Virus record (IMG/VR): IMGVR_UViG_3300022866_000011
Coordinates: 1-52,658 of that record
Length of the DNA stretch: 52,658 nt
Origin: a virus
Direction: 5' to 3' (one strand)
In this document: in pieces, positions 1 through 7,357 of the stretch
Layout of the letters: the number at the start of each line of letters is the position of its first letter
Position numbering within the stretch: the stretch's first letter is position 1
Position numbers and translations under genes: made by a program
Notes under the pieces: model-generated
Told to the model about the DNA's origin: nothing
Seen by the model: the letters and a program-made list of their open reading frames with translations, nothing else
The model's database searches: none

Positions 1-52
1 GAGCATAACAAACCACTTCAGACAACGACCCTCGCTGTCCGGCTTCTGACAT
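1..52 (-). CDS. Possible partial small protein cut by the left window edge
   Basis: An ATG at 52 opens a 17-codon reading frame that runs off the left edge. It lies 40 bases downstream of the stop of the next minus-strand gene, in the same direction. The visible residues (MSEAGQRGSLSEVV...) match no family I know. If the window is circular, this frame would continue into the right end for about 40 residues in total and then stop. Too short to judge. Confidence 0.25.
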   Translation of the reverse strand, partial: MSEAGQRGSLSEVVCYA

Positions 53-91
53 TTTATTTTGGTATGACATTTTTATTGGTTGGTTGAGGTT

Positions 92-340
92 TTAAGCCTT
101 CGACGGGTCGCGTCTGACCTCGTTGTTAGCCACTGCGCGTTTGAACGCATCGAGAACGGTGGAAACGTTTTCTGCTGATGTGTATTTCTTTTCGTGGTCC
201 GTGAGTTGCGAGTAGACAGCATAGCCGTCGTGTAGTATCTCCGCGTGGCGTGCGGTCTCCTTTTCGAGTAGTTGGCACATTAGCTTGCCCGAACCGGGAC
301 CGGTATCAAATGCGCTGTCAGTTTTGGGTGTATCGCTCAT
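92..340 (-). CDS. Small hypothetical protein, 82 aa
   Basis: This is a charged 82-residue protein with no signal peptide or membrane segment. The middle and C-terminus are probably helical (LLEKETARHAEIL, VLDAFKRAVANN). Its ATG overlaps the TGA of an upstream remnant reading frame (ATGA). It is the last complete gene of the leftward early operon inside this end of the window. I do not recognise a family; small accessory proteins of this kind are common in early phage operons. Confidence 0.6.
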   Translation of the reverse strand: MSDTPKTDSAFDTGPGSGKLMCQLLEKETARHAEILHDGYAVYSQLTDHEKKYTSAENVSTVLDAFKRAVANNEVRRDPSKA

Positions 341-447
341 TGTATTATATTTTCTGTTACGGTTGAAATTCGGAGGCTAACCAGTCGCTGCTGGCGAGGC
401 GCATCATTCGCGGGTTTTTGAGGTGGGGTGGGAATAGTGCCGAACAA
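337..447 (-). pseudogene. Relic reading frame duplicating part of the DUF551-like gene
   Basis: Between the genes ending at 493 and starting at 340, a minus-strand frame stays open for about 36 codons and ends in TGA overlapping the next ATG (ATGA). It encodes PTPPQKPANDAPRQQRLV, almost the same as PIPQSPKPANDAPRQKRLV inside the neighbouring 300-residue protein. The DNA match is 39 bases with one mismatch (379-417 and 907-945). There is no good start codon (only TTG at 447) and no ribosome binding site. It looks like the surviving tail of a duplicated gene, though a very short translated gene is possible. Confidence 0.5.
379..417. repeat. Direct repeat, copy 1 (39 bp; partner at 907-945)
   Basis: Bases 379-417 match 907-945 at 38 of 39 positions in the same orientation. 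Copy 2 lies inside the zinc-ribbon/DUF551-like gene; copy 1 lies outside any intact gene. This shows a local duplication followed by decay, or gene-end shuffling among the small genes of this region. Confidence 0.85.
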
Positions 448-453
448 AGCGAT

Positions 454-477
454 TTGAGCCTACGGCTTGCGGCTCAA
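454..477. repeat. Short inverted repeat, 7-bp arms, 10-base loop
   Basis: TTGAGCC at 454-460 is the exact complement of GGCTCAA at 471-477. It lies just downstream of the stop of the 493-1395 gene on the minus strand. No T-run follows, so it is not a standard intrinsic terminator. It may be a processing or weak termination hairpin. Confidence 0.4.
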
Positions 478-492
478 TCCGCCGGGCTCGCA

Positions 493-1395
493 TCAAATTC
501 GGGCCGCCTCATCGAGTTCCTCCCCGTAGTCGTTGAGTCGCATCCACGCCTCTAGTGCTTGGCCTCCCGCCCAGTTGTCGAAGGTGCTTTGATCGGCCTT
601 CCCGTTGACGGTAGCCTCTCTATCTATTCGCGCGACTTGCTCAGTTTCGTCGTAGTAGTCCACGACGTTGCCTCTATCATCGGCATAAAATTTAGAACCA
701 GAGTTCTCAGAAAGTATACTGGGGAATTGGTCGATTACTTCACGCTGCGATCCGTAGCCGTTTGGGTCACATTGTGAGCATTGCGGGCAGAATACCTCAT
801 ACCTCGATTCATCCCGGCGGTTTGGATAGTCTTTGACTTGGAGGGATCCCCCGCACTCGCAGCGTTGAGGCGGATCGAAGTCGAGGTAGTTTGAGCGATC
901 GAGCCGAACCAGTCGCTTCTGGCGAGGCGCATCATTCGCGGGTTTCGGTGATTGCGGTATGGGCATCCAGTGAGATACAAACCTTGCTTTGACCGAAAGG
1001 AGATTCCCGGATGGCCTACTCGTTCGCCATTGGTCGCAAATCACATCATAGTAACAGTCGCACCATCGGGTGCCGCAAGACAGCCATATGTCTATCCTAT
1101 CGTCCTTCGGTGCAGTTTCGATAGGATGCCACGGACACTTCAGTGCGTTTAATTCATAAGTCGCCGCTTCGACTAGGTTTCCGGTGATTGTCTCGTCATG
1201 TAGGACGCCGCCACATGACGCGCAGCGTTCTCGGTATGTCGCATCGACCTCGGAATCGCATGACATGCAATACCATCCGATAAACGAATGGAGCTTTTTG
1301 CACCTCGCTAGTAAGTCTTCCAGATTGGCCGAACCAGACGTTGAGCCAACAAGCCTAGGTTGCACGGCAGCGGGAGGGGTGGGATTATTGGGCAT
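493..1395 (-). CDS. Zinc-ribbon / DUF551-like phage protein, 300 aa
   Basis: Three parts are visible. An N-terminal four-cysteine ribbon (CMSC...CASC, about residues 43-62) is followed by a central segment resembling DUF551 (WHPIETAPKD at about 89, then SHWMPIPQ at about 141). A second cysteine cluster (CECGG...CPQCSQC, about 178-208) follows, with an acidic tail. DUF551-type proteins are common small phage proteins of unknown role. The first residues (TPPAAVQPRLVGS) echo those of the gene at 2069-2491 (TPPTTAKPRPAGS), suggesting that gene starts have been exchanged or duplicated here. The cysteines probably bind zinc. The function is unknown. Confidence 0.7.
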   Translation of the reverse strand: MPNNPTPPAAVQPRLVGSTSGSANLEDLLARCKKLHSFIGWYCMSCDSEVDATYRERCASCGGVLHDETITGNLVEAATYELNALKCPWHPIETAPKDDRIDIWLSCGTRWCDCYYDVICDQWRTSRPSGNLLSVKARFVSHWMPIPQSPKPANDAPRQKRLVRLDRSNYLDFDPPQRCECGGSLQVKDYPNRRDESRYEVFCPQCSQCDPNGYGSQREVIDQFPSILSENSGSKFYADDRGNVVDYYDETEQVARIDREATVNGKADQSTFDNWAGGQALEAWMRLNDYGEELDEAARI

Positions 1396-1414
1396 GATAT
1401 TGGATGGGGCTGGG

Positions 1415-1783
1415 TTAGGGTTGTTTGGGCTCGCGGCTCAACTGGGTGTTCGTCATCGCTTCAGTTTCTTTGATTAACGCGGAGATTCCGCGCTTGGTCG
1501 CGTGATGGGTTTTGAGTTTGCGTAGGCACCATTCGAGTGCTTCCTTTCGACGTTCACTTTCCTCGATAATCGGTTCGAGGTCATCGGCTAGATTCTGGAC
1601 CGTATCGCACCCGTCGGAGAGCGCGAACCACCTGTCGTCATAGTATTGCTCGCCCTGAGTCCGGCCCTCGCTGGGGATCAACCGGTTGCGAAATAAGGAA
1701 ACCAGATTATGCAGACAATTCGATCCAGTCACGCCTTTGGAATTTTGAGTGTTATTCACGGTCGTTTTTCGGGGTGTGTTCAT
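1415..1783 (-). CDS. Hypothetical protein, 122 aa
   Basis: This is a soluble, mostly helical protein with a charged C-terminal half (LEPIIEESERRKEALEWCLRKLKTHHATKRG). Its start lies 32 bases inside the 3' end of the upstream gene, so the two are probably translationally coupled. I see no recognisable domain. It belongs to the leftward early operon. Confidence 0.55.
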   Translation of the reverse strand: MNTPRKTTVNNTQNSKGVTGSNCLHNLVSLFRNRLIPSEGRTQGEQYYDDRWFALSDGCDTVQNLADDLEPIIEESERRKEALEWCLRKLKTHHATKRGISALIKETEAMTNTQLSREPKQP

Positions 1784-2072
1784 TGTTCGGCGCGAGGTCG
1801 TCGCTCGCGGGGTGCATGAGCTCCCACCATTCCACGCTCGTGAGCCATCGGACTGCTGCTCTATCTACGACGCAGGATTCCTTTCCTGACTTAGATGTAA
1901 GCACGTATCCGGTGATATGGTAGTCTCTGTCTTTGACGATGGAGTCTGTTTTCCGGTTGGTCAGCAAATCCACCGATTCGGACCGTTGTGCGGCGCGACG
2001 CCACGCTTCATTCACTGCCTCTTTTTGGGCGGCCGTAGCCGTCGCCCAGTTGCCTTTATTTGAGTCGCTCAT
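1752..2072 (-). CDS. Hypothetical protein, 106 aa
   Basis: This short soluble protein begins at an ATG overlapping the stop of the preceding gene (ATGA). It contains a Trp-rich stretch (RWLTSVEWWELMHP). I know no family for it. The tight overlaps on both sides support it as a real operon member. Confidence 0.6.
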   Translation of the reverse strand: MSDSNKGNWATATAAQKEAVNEAWRRAAQRSESVDLLTNRKTDSIVKDRDYHITGYVLTSKSGKESCVVDRAAVRWLTSVEWWELMHPASDDLAPNNEHTPKNDRE

Positions 2073-2491
2073 AGCTGATCTCCGGTGTTCGGCCCTGATC
2101 GTTTTGCGAGATTACGGACCGCCAGGGCCCCCGGATCACACCCGCACATTGCCCATTCGTCGTTGAGCGTCCGTTTGGATCCCCGATACATGCCGCCTGC
2201 TTCCTGATCGCCCACCATGCCGGTATCCTCGCAGTCTGGGCAGCAAAGCGATGCAGACCGTTGTGCGGGTTCAGACTTCGCAATAGACGTGAGGGCTTCC
2301 CGTAGTCGGTCAGACATCCACTGTGCTTCTGAAAACGTCTTATACTCTGGCCCGACTGCGAAGGTCTGCACTCCGACACTGAACTCAGCTTGCCAGCCTC
2401 CTTTCCATTCAGATTTGACTGCTACGGAAAAGTGCGAACCAGCTGGTCGCGGCTTGGCGGTCGTGGGAGGGGTTTGGTTTGCGGGTATCAT
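2069..2491 (-). CDS. Hypothetical protein with cysteine cluster, 140 aa
   Basis: The protein carries a CCPDC...CGC cluster near residues 83-118 that could bind zinc. The N-terminal half (KGGWQAEFSVGVQTFAVGPEYKTFSEAQWMSDRLREALTS) resembles small phage proteins of unknown role. The first 17 residues resemble those of the 493-1395 protein. The stop overlaps the next start (ATGA). Confidence 0.6.
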   Translation of the reverse strand: MIPANQTPPTTAKPRPAGSHFSVAVKSEWKGGWQAEFSVGVQTFAVGPEYKTFSEAQWMSDRLREALTSIAKSEPAQRSASLCCPDCEDTGMVGDQEAGGMYRGSKRTLNDEWAMCGCDPGALAVRNLAKRSGPNTGDQL

Positions 2492-2543
2492 TGGTGGTCA
2501 ATGTTTGGGAGGTGATTGTTGGCGGCGTTCATGGTAGAAGTTG

Positions 2544-2867
2544 TTAGGTGGATAGCGATATGCGGTTCATTCGGCGTTCTTCATGTCCGTCCGCTTCTCG
2601 GATGCGTGCCGCCTTTGCGAGAGCGACATTTGCTGCTCTCTCGTATTGTTCCGGAGTCGGGTAGCTTGCGATCATGCCGATGCTCACCTCGTCGTTGGCT
2701 TTGATTTCGGCCATGACCTTGCCGTCGCTCCTCACGATTCGCTTAGCGTTTCTTGGGTAGTCGTATTGTGCGTGAGTAAGCCAACCCTTGCAGAAGTCTC
2801 GCGTTTCAGTGAAGAGCTTTACCCACTTACTGGAGAAGTAGGATTCGATTGAGTATGTGTATTTCAT
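2544..2867 (-). CDS. Hypothetical protein, 107 aa
   Basis: This is a basic, soluble protein with aromatic residues in the first third (YTYSIESYFSSKWVKLF) and a helical C-terminal part (QYERAANVALAKAARIREADG). No domain is recognised. It is separated from its neighbours by about 50-60 bases on each side, more than most genes here. Confidence 0.55.
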   Translation of the reverse strand: MKYTYSIESYFSSKWVKLFTETRDFCKGWLTHAQYDYPRNAKRIVRSDGKVMAEIKANDEVSIGMIASYPTPEQYERAANVALAKAARIREADGHEERRMNRISLST

Positions 2868-2925
2868 GATTCAGTTAGGATTTCAGGTTCTGGGATCTCG
2901 TAATAATGAGATATGCGCCTAGGGT

Positions 2926-3177
2926 TCATAACCTCCCATTCGATACCGCTTCCGTCGTATCTCCTCGCGTCAGCTCTCGCACTTCGCCCATACCCAAATA
3001 TTTGACATCATCGCATGGATGATAACGGCCGACATTCCCGGGCCTATCTGAGTCGAGATTTACTCCAATGTAATGACCGTGATCCTCTGCAATGATCCCA
3101 GCCTTACCGTAAACGACCACGCGCCGCCCGATCTCTGCCGGCACCTTGTAGAAACTGCGCACATACTCGAGGCTCAC
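2926..3177 (-). CDS. Small phage beta-barrel-like protein, 83 aa
   Basis: The pattern VPAEIGRRVVVYGKAGIIAEDHGHYIGVNLD...YHPCDDVKYLGMG fits a widespread small phage family built as VPA-x-G-x-R-V, then a Gly-rich strand, then HPxxxVxYL. Proteins of this family probably form a small SH3-like barrel and have no assigned role. The start overlaps the stop of the upstream gene (ATGA). The family match is made by eye. Confidence 0.6.
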   Translation of the reverse strand: MSLEYVRSFYKVPAEIGRRVVVYGKAGIIAEDHGHYIGVNLDSDRPGNVGRYHPCDDVKYLGMGEVRELTRGDTTEAVSNGRL

Positions 3178-3530
3178 AGCACCACCCCCTCGAGATCATG
3201 CACGCCACCGAACACCTCGACGCCCTTATACTGATCAGGACTCTGGCGCCCAATTAGCCAAATGGCCCGCCCCAGACGCAGCTCCAGGTATGTCCTAGAT
3301 TCCTCCGAATTCAACCATCCGTAGCTCTTAAAATTGCAAAAATACCACCCGCGAAATTCGCCGGCAATGCTCCACGTCTCGCAGCCGAGCCAATGCTCAC
3401 TGCGGTGAAAAAGCCCGAAGAAATGGTGATCAACGCACCAACGGGAAAACCTAGGATCGGACAACCGTAGACCTTTAAGGCACCGCCAAACGGTGCGCTT
3501 GTAAATTGGGTATTTCATAGAAGTTATCAT
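3174..3530 (-). CDS. Hypothetical protein, 118 aa, next to a G10 tract
   Basis: This is an aromatic-rich soluble protein (many Trp, Tyr, Phe) of unknown function. Its first ATG (3530) directly abuts a run of ten G, which leaves no room for ribosome binding. The second ATG (3518, MKYPIYKR) has the G-run about 12 bases upstream and may be the true start. The upstream loader gene ends inside the ATGA. A -1 slip on the G-run would fuse the two products. Confidence 0.55.
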   Translation of the reverse strand: MITSMKYPIYKRTVWRCLKGLRLSDPRFSRWCVDHHFFGLFHRSEHWLGCETWSIAGEFRGWYFCNFKSYGWLNSEESRTYLELRLGRAIWLIGRQSPDQYKGVEVFGGVHDLEGVVL

Positions 3531-4384
3531 CCCCCCCCCCTACTGGGCAAAGTCGCCTCGTTAAAAAGGTCAGCGTGCTTTTTCTTCGCTTCCGCCGCTT
3601 TTTGGATTCTTTTCTCGCGCTCTCGCTTTTCATCGACCGTCAAAAAATGCACCATGTCGCAGAGATCCAATAACCGGCAGAGCAAAGGATCGGTCCGAAT
3701 CTCGGAACTCTTCGACGAGCCACAAATCTGCGTCGCGCTTAAATTTGTCGTGCAAATTAGGGGCAATCCCTTTGCTCGCCGCATGTCTAAAAACCGGAAA
3801 AACCAGCCCATTGCCCAGTCCTCCTTTGACCGCACCACCGCCTCCTGTCCTAGATCGTCCAAAAAGAAAATATCGTAAGCCGCCTGCTTACGGATCCACG
3901 GCAGCGCCAAGTCCCTCCCAAAACTTTCCTGCTGCGCCAATTCATGAAACCAGTCCTGAGCCACAGCGTAATGCACGTCCCGACCGTCGACGACCATCAG
4001 CCGATACAACAACGCCATGATTGACCGAGTCTTCCCACGACCAGTCGGTCCAGCCGCAAGGAGCCCCTTCTTATTTTCGGGGTTCCATTTCAGCACCGCC
4101 TCGATCGAGTCTGGCGCCAGCAGCATGCTCGGATGATCCCAATCCGACGACAAATACTCATCACCCACGACATACTCAAATCGCGAATTTCGATCGGATC
4201 GCTTTGCGTCCTCAAGATACTTCCGTCCGACTTCATCGAGGTCCTGCTTCGGGGCATTCTTAAACTGTTCGATGCGCTCCTCCGACCAGCCATTGTATCG
4301 TAAACTAGCATGCATCGCATCCACGATATTGCCAATTGATACCGTGGCCTCTTTTCGTTCAAATCCTTCGTCGTCGTCCATCAA
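3527..4384 (-). CDS. dnaC: DnaC/IstB-like AAA+ helicase loader, 285 aa
   Basis: This is probably the ATPase that loads the replicative helicase at the phage origin. Walker A is GPTGRGKT (residues 112-119). Walker B is IFFLDDLG with the Asp pair at about 176-177. A sensor-like TTNLSATQI and an arginine-bearing RLLDLCD follow, all in the order expected for DnaC/IstB ATPases. The length is close to that family's. The upstream neighbour resembles a replisome organizer, as in many temperate phages. The C-terminus is encoded by a ten-G tract (SRGGG) that may slip. Either ATG at the doubled MM start is possible. Confidence 0.85.
   Translation of the reverse strand: MMDDDEGFERKEATVSIGNIVDAMHASLRYNGWSEERIEQFKNAPKQDLDEVGRKYLEDAKRSDRNSRFEYVVGDEYLSSDWDHPSMLLAPDSIEAVLKWNPENKKGLLAAGPTGRGKTRSIMALLYRLMVVDGRDVHYAVAQDWFHELAQQESFGRDLALPWIRKQAAYDIFFLDDLGQEAVVRSKEDWAMGWFFRFLDMRRAKGLPLICTTNLSATQICGSSKSSEIRTDPLLCRLLDLCDMVHFLTVDEKREREKRIQKAAEAKKKHADLFNEATLPSRGGG
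3531..3540. repeat. Homopolymer tract of ten C (ten G in the coding strand)
   Basis: Ten consecutive C on the plus strand lie at the very end of the DnaC-like gene, touching the start of the next gene. Length changes, or polymerase or ribosome slippage, would alter the end of the loader and could fuse it to the downstream 118-residue protein. Homopolymers of this length are also prone to sequencing error. Confidence 0.9.
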
Positions 4385-4896
4385 AATGTATTCCTTAATT
4401 TATCATCACCACCGAACGTAGATCGCCCGGGACCCCGTCTATTTTTGCAGGTCCGCAGGCATGCCTTCCAGTCTTTAACAGGCTTGCCTGCCCCGGACCC
4501 GATCCGCCAGCCGCACGACTCGTAATGGTCATACGACGCCTGCGCATCATTACGCACAAACCCCACCTCCTCGGAGTAAGCCATCCATTCCTCAAGCGAT
4601 GGACGTGTCATCGGAGCAGCACGCCTGCTGGCCTTTGCGCTCTGCTTCGATCCAGCAATCACATACACGTCGAACAGTCCCACCTTAACCAAAGGTAGGG
4701 CGGCTAAAACATCATCATATGAGCATCCGACCGCAGCACGCCAATCGGCATCCGTCCAGCCGGACGCACCCACGATGGTATCACCACCAGCCCGCACCAA
4801 ATACGAGACGCATCGCAGCCACGTGCCTACCGCTTGGCTCGACGCCAACGCAAACTCTGGCCGAGCCAGCACCGATAGTTCCAAGATATTCCTCAA
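4381..4896 (-). CDS. Replisome organizer / DnaT-like protein, 171 aa
   Basis: The C-terminal half holds the pattern SYDHYESCGWRIGSGAGKPVKDWKACLRTC. It matches the tail of many phage replication-initiation and DnaT-like proteins (FYDHYESNGW...VKDWKA). The N-terminal 90 residues look like a small winged-helix-like domain (TWLRCVSYLV...WTDADWRAAVGCSYDDVLAALPLV). It lies directly upstream of the DnaC-like loader and overlaps it by ATGA, as expected for a replication pair. It probably binds the phage origin or recruits the loader. Confidence 0.7.
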   Translation of the reverse strand: MRNILELSVLARPEFALASSQAVGTWLRCVSYLVRAGGDTIVGASGWTDADWRAAVGCSYDDVLAALPLVKVGLFDVYVIAGSKQSAKASRRAAPMTRPSLEEWMAYSEEVGFVRNDAQASYDHYESCGWRIGSGAGKPVKDWKACLRTCKNRRGPGRSTFGGDDKLRNTF

Positions 4897-5279
4897 GACT
4901 TTTCCTCCATAGATCCACCCCTACTCAACTCGCAGTAGCGTTTCAAAATATCGGTCGCATTATTCCAGTCCCACGAGACATCGACATAGTAGCCGGCCTC
5001 CGCACAGATCGCCATAAATGACCGCTGCTCCGCCGTTGGCTTATTCTTCCCGACCTTCAGCTCCAGGAGCATCGCGGGATAACGGCCCCGAGGAATCAAA
5101 AGGATCAAATCACAAACCCCGGCACGAACTCCCTGAGCCTTGAACCGGCACGCCTCGCGGAAGTTGCGCTTGCCCCCATTGGGGACATGGAACAGGAGAC
5201 GCTCGTCCTTAATTCCAAGTCCCCGATGGGCAAGTGACCACCACTTGATGATCATGGTCTGGAGCTCGTCCTCGCGCAT
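4893..5279 (-). CDS. VRR-NUC domain nuclease, 128 aa
   Basis: This is a single-domain VRR-NUC (PD-(D/E)XK superfamily) nuclease. Visible signature pieces are HVPNGGKRN, FKAQGVRAGVCDLILL (metal-binding Asp), MLLELKVGKNKPTAEQ (the E-x-K pair) and a C-terminal aromatic strand. The length is typical for the phage form. Such proteins sit in replication-recombination operons and are thought to cut branched DNA or structured intermediates. It overlaps the next gene by four bases. Confidence 0.85.
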   Translation of the reverse strand: MREDELQTMIIKWWSLAHRGLGIKDERLLFHVPNGGKRNFREACRFKAQGVRAGVCDLILLIPRGRYPAMLLELKVGKNKPTAEQRSFMAICAEAGYYVDVSWDWNNATDILKRYCELSRGGSMEEKS

Positions 5280-5285
5280 CAGAAA

Positions 5286-5696
5286 TCAGAACGGCGGTTC
5301 TTCATCCTCATCGAGCGGCAGCGCGGGCGGCGCACCAGCGCTATCCGGTTCCTCCTCTTTGCGAGCAGGCCGATCCTCGTAATCCTTCTTCTCGAGCTTA
5401 AGCTCTGCGCCTGCCTCGTCCAGCGCAGCACGAAATGCCACATCCGAATCGCTGATATTGCCCCTGTATGGCCGAGGCTCATACTTAGAGAACCAAAATT
5501 CCAGCGAACCCTTCACCATATCGCCGAGCGCTTGACCCGCCTGCTTTTTGATGAAAACCGGAACGACGAACGCCCTCCAGCCCGTATAGGATTTGCCACC
5601 ACCTCCGCCAGAGCCACCACCTGGCACCCCCGACTTTAACGCGTCCCTGATTTCGGTCAGTAAACTGATTACTTTGTCTGCTTTTTCATCTGTCAT
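5286..5696 (-). CDS. Candidate single-stranded-DNA-binding protein, 136 aa
   Basis: The start is set at the ATG at 5696, which overlaps the TGA of the upstream 66-residue gene (ATGA); an upstream ATG at 5741 would overlap that gene more deeply. The protein has an N-terminal helix, a Gly-rich linker, a compact centre (SYTGWRAFVVPVF...SLEFWFSKYEPRPY) and an acidic tail ending DEDEEPPF. That tail resembles the conserved tip of SSB proteins that recruits partners. Position among RecE/RecT, VRR-NUC and DnaC genes supports the role. The fold itself is not provable by eye. Confidence 0.5.
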   Translation of the reverse strand: MTDEKADKVISLLTEIRDALKSGVPGGGSGGGGGKSYTGWRAFVVPVFIKKQAGQALGDMVKGSLEFWFSKYEPRPYRGNISDSDVAFRAALDEAGAELKLEKKDYEDRPARKEEEPDSAGAPPALPLDEDEEPPF

Positions 5697-5893
5697 TCTT
5701 TTTGGATTTTGATTGTTGATTGATTGAACACCGATGCACACCGCCGAGCGTTTCGGACGGCTGAAGCGCGATCGCCAAATGATCTGGAGGATACGGCAAT
5801 GTAAGTGCTACGACACAAGGCATGCCACTCGTAGCGAGCATCCCCACGCCTGTGGATGATTACAGAGACGACACTGGGAGATTTGCCTGCCAT
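5693..5893 (-). CDS. Small phage protein, 66 aa
   Basis: The pattern VVSVIIHRRGDARYEWHALCRSTYIAVSSRSFGDRASAVRNARR resembles small phage proteins that pair a short beta sheet with a conserved Ser-x-x-F...A-x-x-NA helix (DUF1508/YegP-like architecture). The start forms TAATG with the stop of the RecE-like gene, and the stop forms ATGA with the next start. Both couplings support the call. Function is unknown. Confidence 0.6.
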   Translation of the reverse strand: MAGKSPSVVSVIIHRRGDARYEWHALCRSTYIAVSSRSFGDRASAVRNARRCASVFNQSTIKIQKE

Positions 5894-6861
5894 TAGGACT
5901 GTTCTCCATCAAGCCGCTCCTCGACCTTGCGACGATGCCACGCCGGAATATGTAGCATCTGCACGCCGCCAAGCGAGCCAGGCCAAACACCTGTCTGGTA
6001 GCACTTGGTCACCTGCTCGATCGCATCAACCGACTCCCGGAAACCAAGCGTGATATCTTCCTGAGAAGCCTCATAAAGTTGAGCGGCAAATGGCTCCCCT
6101 TTTTCTGCGGCCGCAAAGAAAAACCGCAGCCCATCGACTGGACGCTCCTCGGCTGGGAGGATCTCACTGATCACCGCGGTATAGAGGCCAGCCTGCCGAT
6201 AATAACCGAGCTTAGAAAACTGAGAATTGAACGACGAAAACGACGAATCCGAGAGACTAACGCAGGACTTCAGATCCACGATGCACGCAGTATCACAAAT
6301 GCCGGAAATCCCGTTAGGGCACCAAACATCGGTGCGCACCTGCACCACAATACCATTGCCGTAATCCTTGCGCCAAGTGATCTGGGATTCGCCGGCGTTA
6401 AGCGCTGCCCAGACTTCGGGACTCGACCGCAAAGTCTCCTCCAAACGAGCGATCTCCGCCCACTCGACTTGGGAGAGGATACAACGGTCCTGCGCGATCG
6501 CGGCGAAATCGTCCCACCATAACATCGCGTCAATCGATTTCTGGGCTGGCTTCGCCGCGGCACGCTGAACTGACGTCGGCACCTTTGGGGCGTTCACCGG
6601 GACCACGATGAATTCACGATGGAAAACAGCCGGACCCTCTAAAATCCACGCGTCAACCGCACGCCCGACGCGTAAAGGACGAGTCTCCTCCTGCTTGATG
6701 AGCTTTGCTACATGCTTACGCCAGAAGTAGAGCGGTCGCTCGCTGAAATTCTTCAGCTTGGAATTACTGAGAGCATCAGCTGCGTGGTAGACGTCGGCAG
6801 GCTCGTCCTTGATCTTTCCGAACTGCATCGGACCTTCGACGTATGGAGTAATGTCACTCAT
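5893..6861 (-). CDS. RecE-like PD-(D/E)XK exonuclease, 322 aa
   Basis: This is probably the exonuclease of a RecE/RecT-type recombination pair, resecting double-stranded ends for RecT. Visible elements are ALSNSKLKNFSERPLYFW near the start, RVGRAVDAWILEGP, then VQVRTDVWCPN...CIVDLKSC (the Asp and the D-x-K core) and LGYYRQAGLYTAV, the conserved Gln-Tyr helix. These are in the order of the RecE C-terminal nuclease domain. The length suits the stand-alone nuclease form. RecT is encoded upstream in the same operon. Confidence 0.8.
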   Translation of the reverse strand: MSDITPYVEGPMQFGKIKDEPADVYHAADALSNSKLKNFSERPLYFWRKHVAKLIKQEETRPLRVGRAVDAWILEGPAVFHREFIVVPVNAPKVPTSVQRAAAKPAQKSIDAMLWWDDFAAIAQDRCILSQVEWAEIARLEETLRSSPEVWAALNAGESQITWRKDYGNGIVVQVRTDVWCPNGISGICDTACIVDLKSCVSLSDSSFSSFNSQFSKLGYYRQAGLYTAVISEILPAEERPVDGLRFFFAAAEKGEPFAAQLYEASQEDITLGFRESVDAIEQVTKCYQTGVWPGSLGGVQMLHIPAWHRRKVEERLDGEQS

Positions 6862-6864
6862 GGC

Positions 6865-7335
6865 TTAAACGCGCCCCCAACGTGCATCCTTCTCCGAGTC
6901 AGTCGTAGGGATTTGATTATCGGTGCGAAGCATCAGGACCGGCGTCTTGGTTTTCACCCAGCACTCGGCATCCTTAAAGTGCTTTGCTGCGACGTTCTCC
7001 ATTGCCTCACCGATCGTGAGGGCAGGGTGCAAACGGCCACGCTTGCTGGCGTTATAATCGTAGGCGGCACGGTGAATCCGCTCAACCGTAGTGACTGGAC
7101 TTTCGCTCTCGGGAATCTGCGCAACCCACGCGACGAACTCAGCATCGGCGGGAAGACGATTATCGGGATCCGAGACGAGACAGCACCACTGTTTTTTGAT
7201 GGGCGGTGGCTTCTCCTCATCAGACTCGGGCTGGATAACAGCCTGCATTTCTTCGATGATTTGGCGAAGAACCTCGGGGGCGACTTCGTTACGCTTGATG
7301 ATTTCAGCGACTTGATTGATGTCAATTTTGGGCAT
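6865..7335 (-). CDS. Hypothetical recombination-operon protein, 156 aa
   Basis: An N-terminal helical segment (VAEIIKRNEVAPEVLRQIIEEMQAVI) precedes a compact domain beginning KKQWCCLVSDPDNRLP. Its C-terminal part (CWVKTKTPVLMLRTDNQIP) is rich in beta strands. I do not recognise the family. It lies between the RecE-like gene and the coiled-coil gene in a tight operon, so an accessory role in replication or recombination is likely. Confidence 0.55.
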   Translation of the reverse strand: MPKIDINQVAEIIKRNEVAPEVLRQIIEEMQAVIQPESDEEKPPPIKKQWCCLVSDPDNRLPADAEFVAWVAQIPESESPVTTVERIHRAAYDYNASKRGRLHPALTIGEAMENVAAKHFKDAECWVKTKTPVLMLRTDNQIPTTDSEKDARWGRV

Positions 7336-7357
7336 AATATTTGGGGGTGATTAAAGG

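Noticed and set aside
5715-5729. GTTGATTGATTGAAC as another operator of the dyad family
   Set aside because: The right half is TGAAC, not TCAAC, the spacing is wrong, and it lies within the 3' end of a coding gene.
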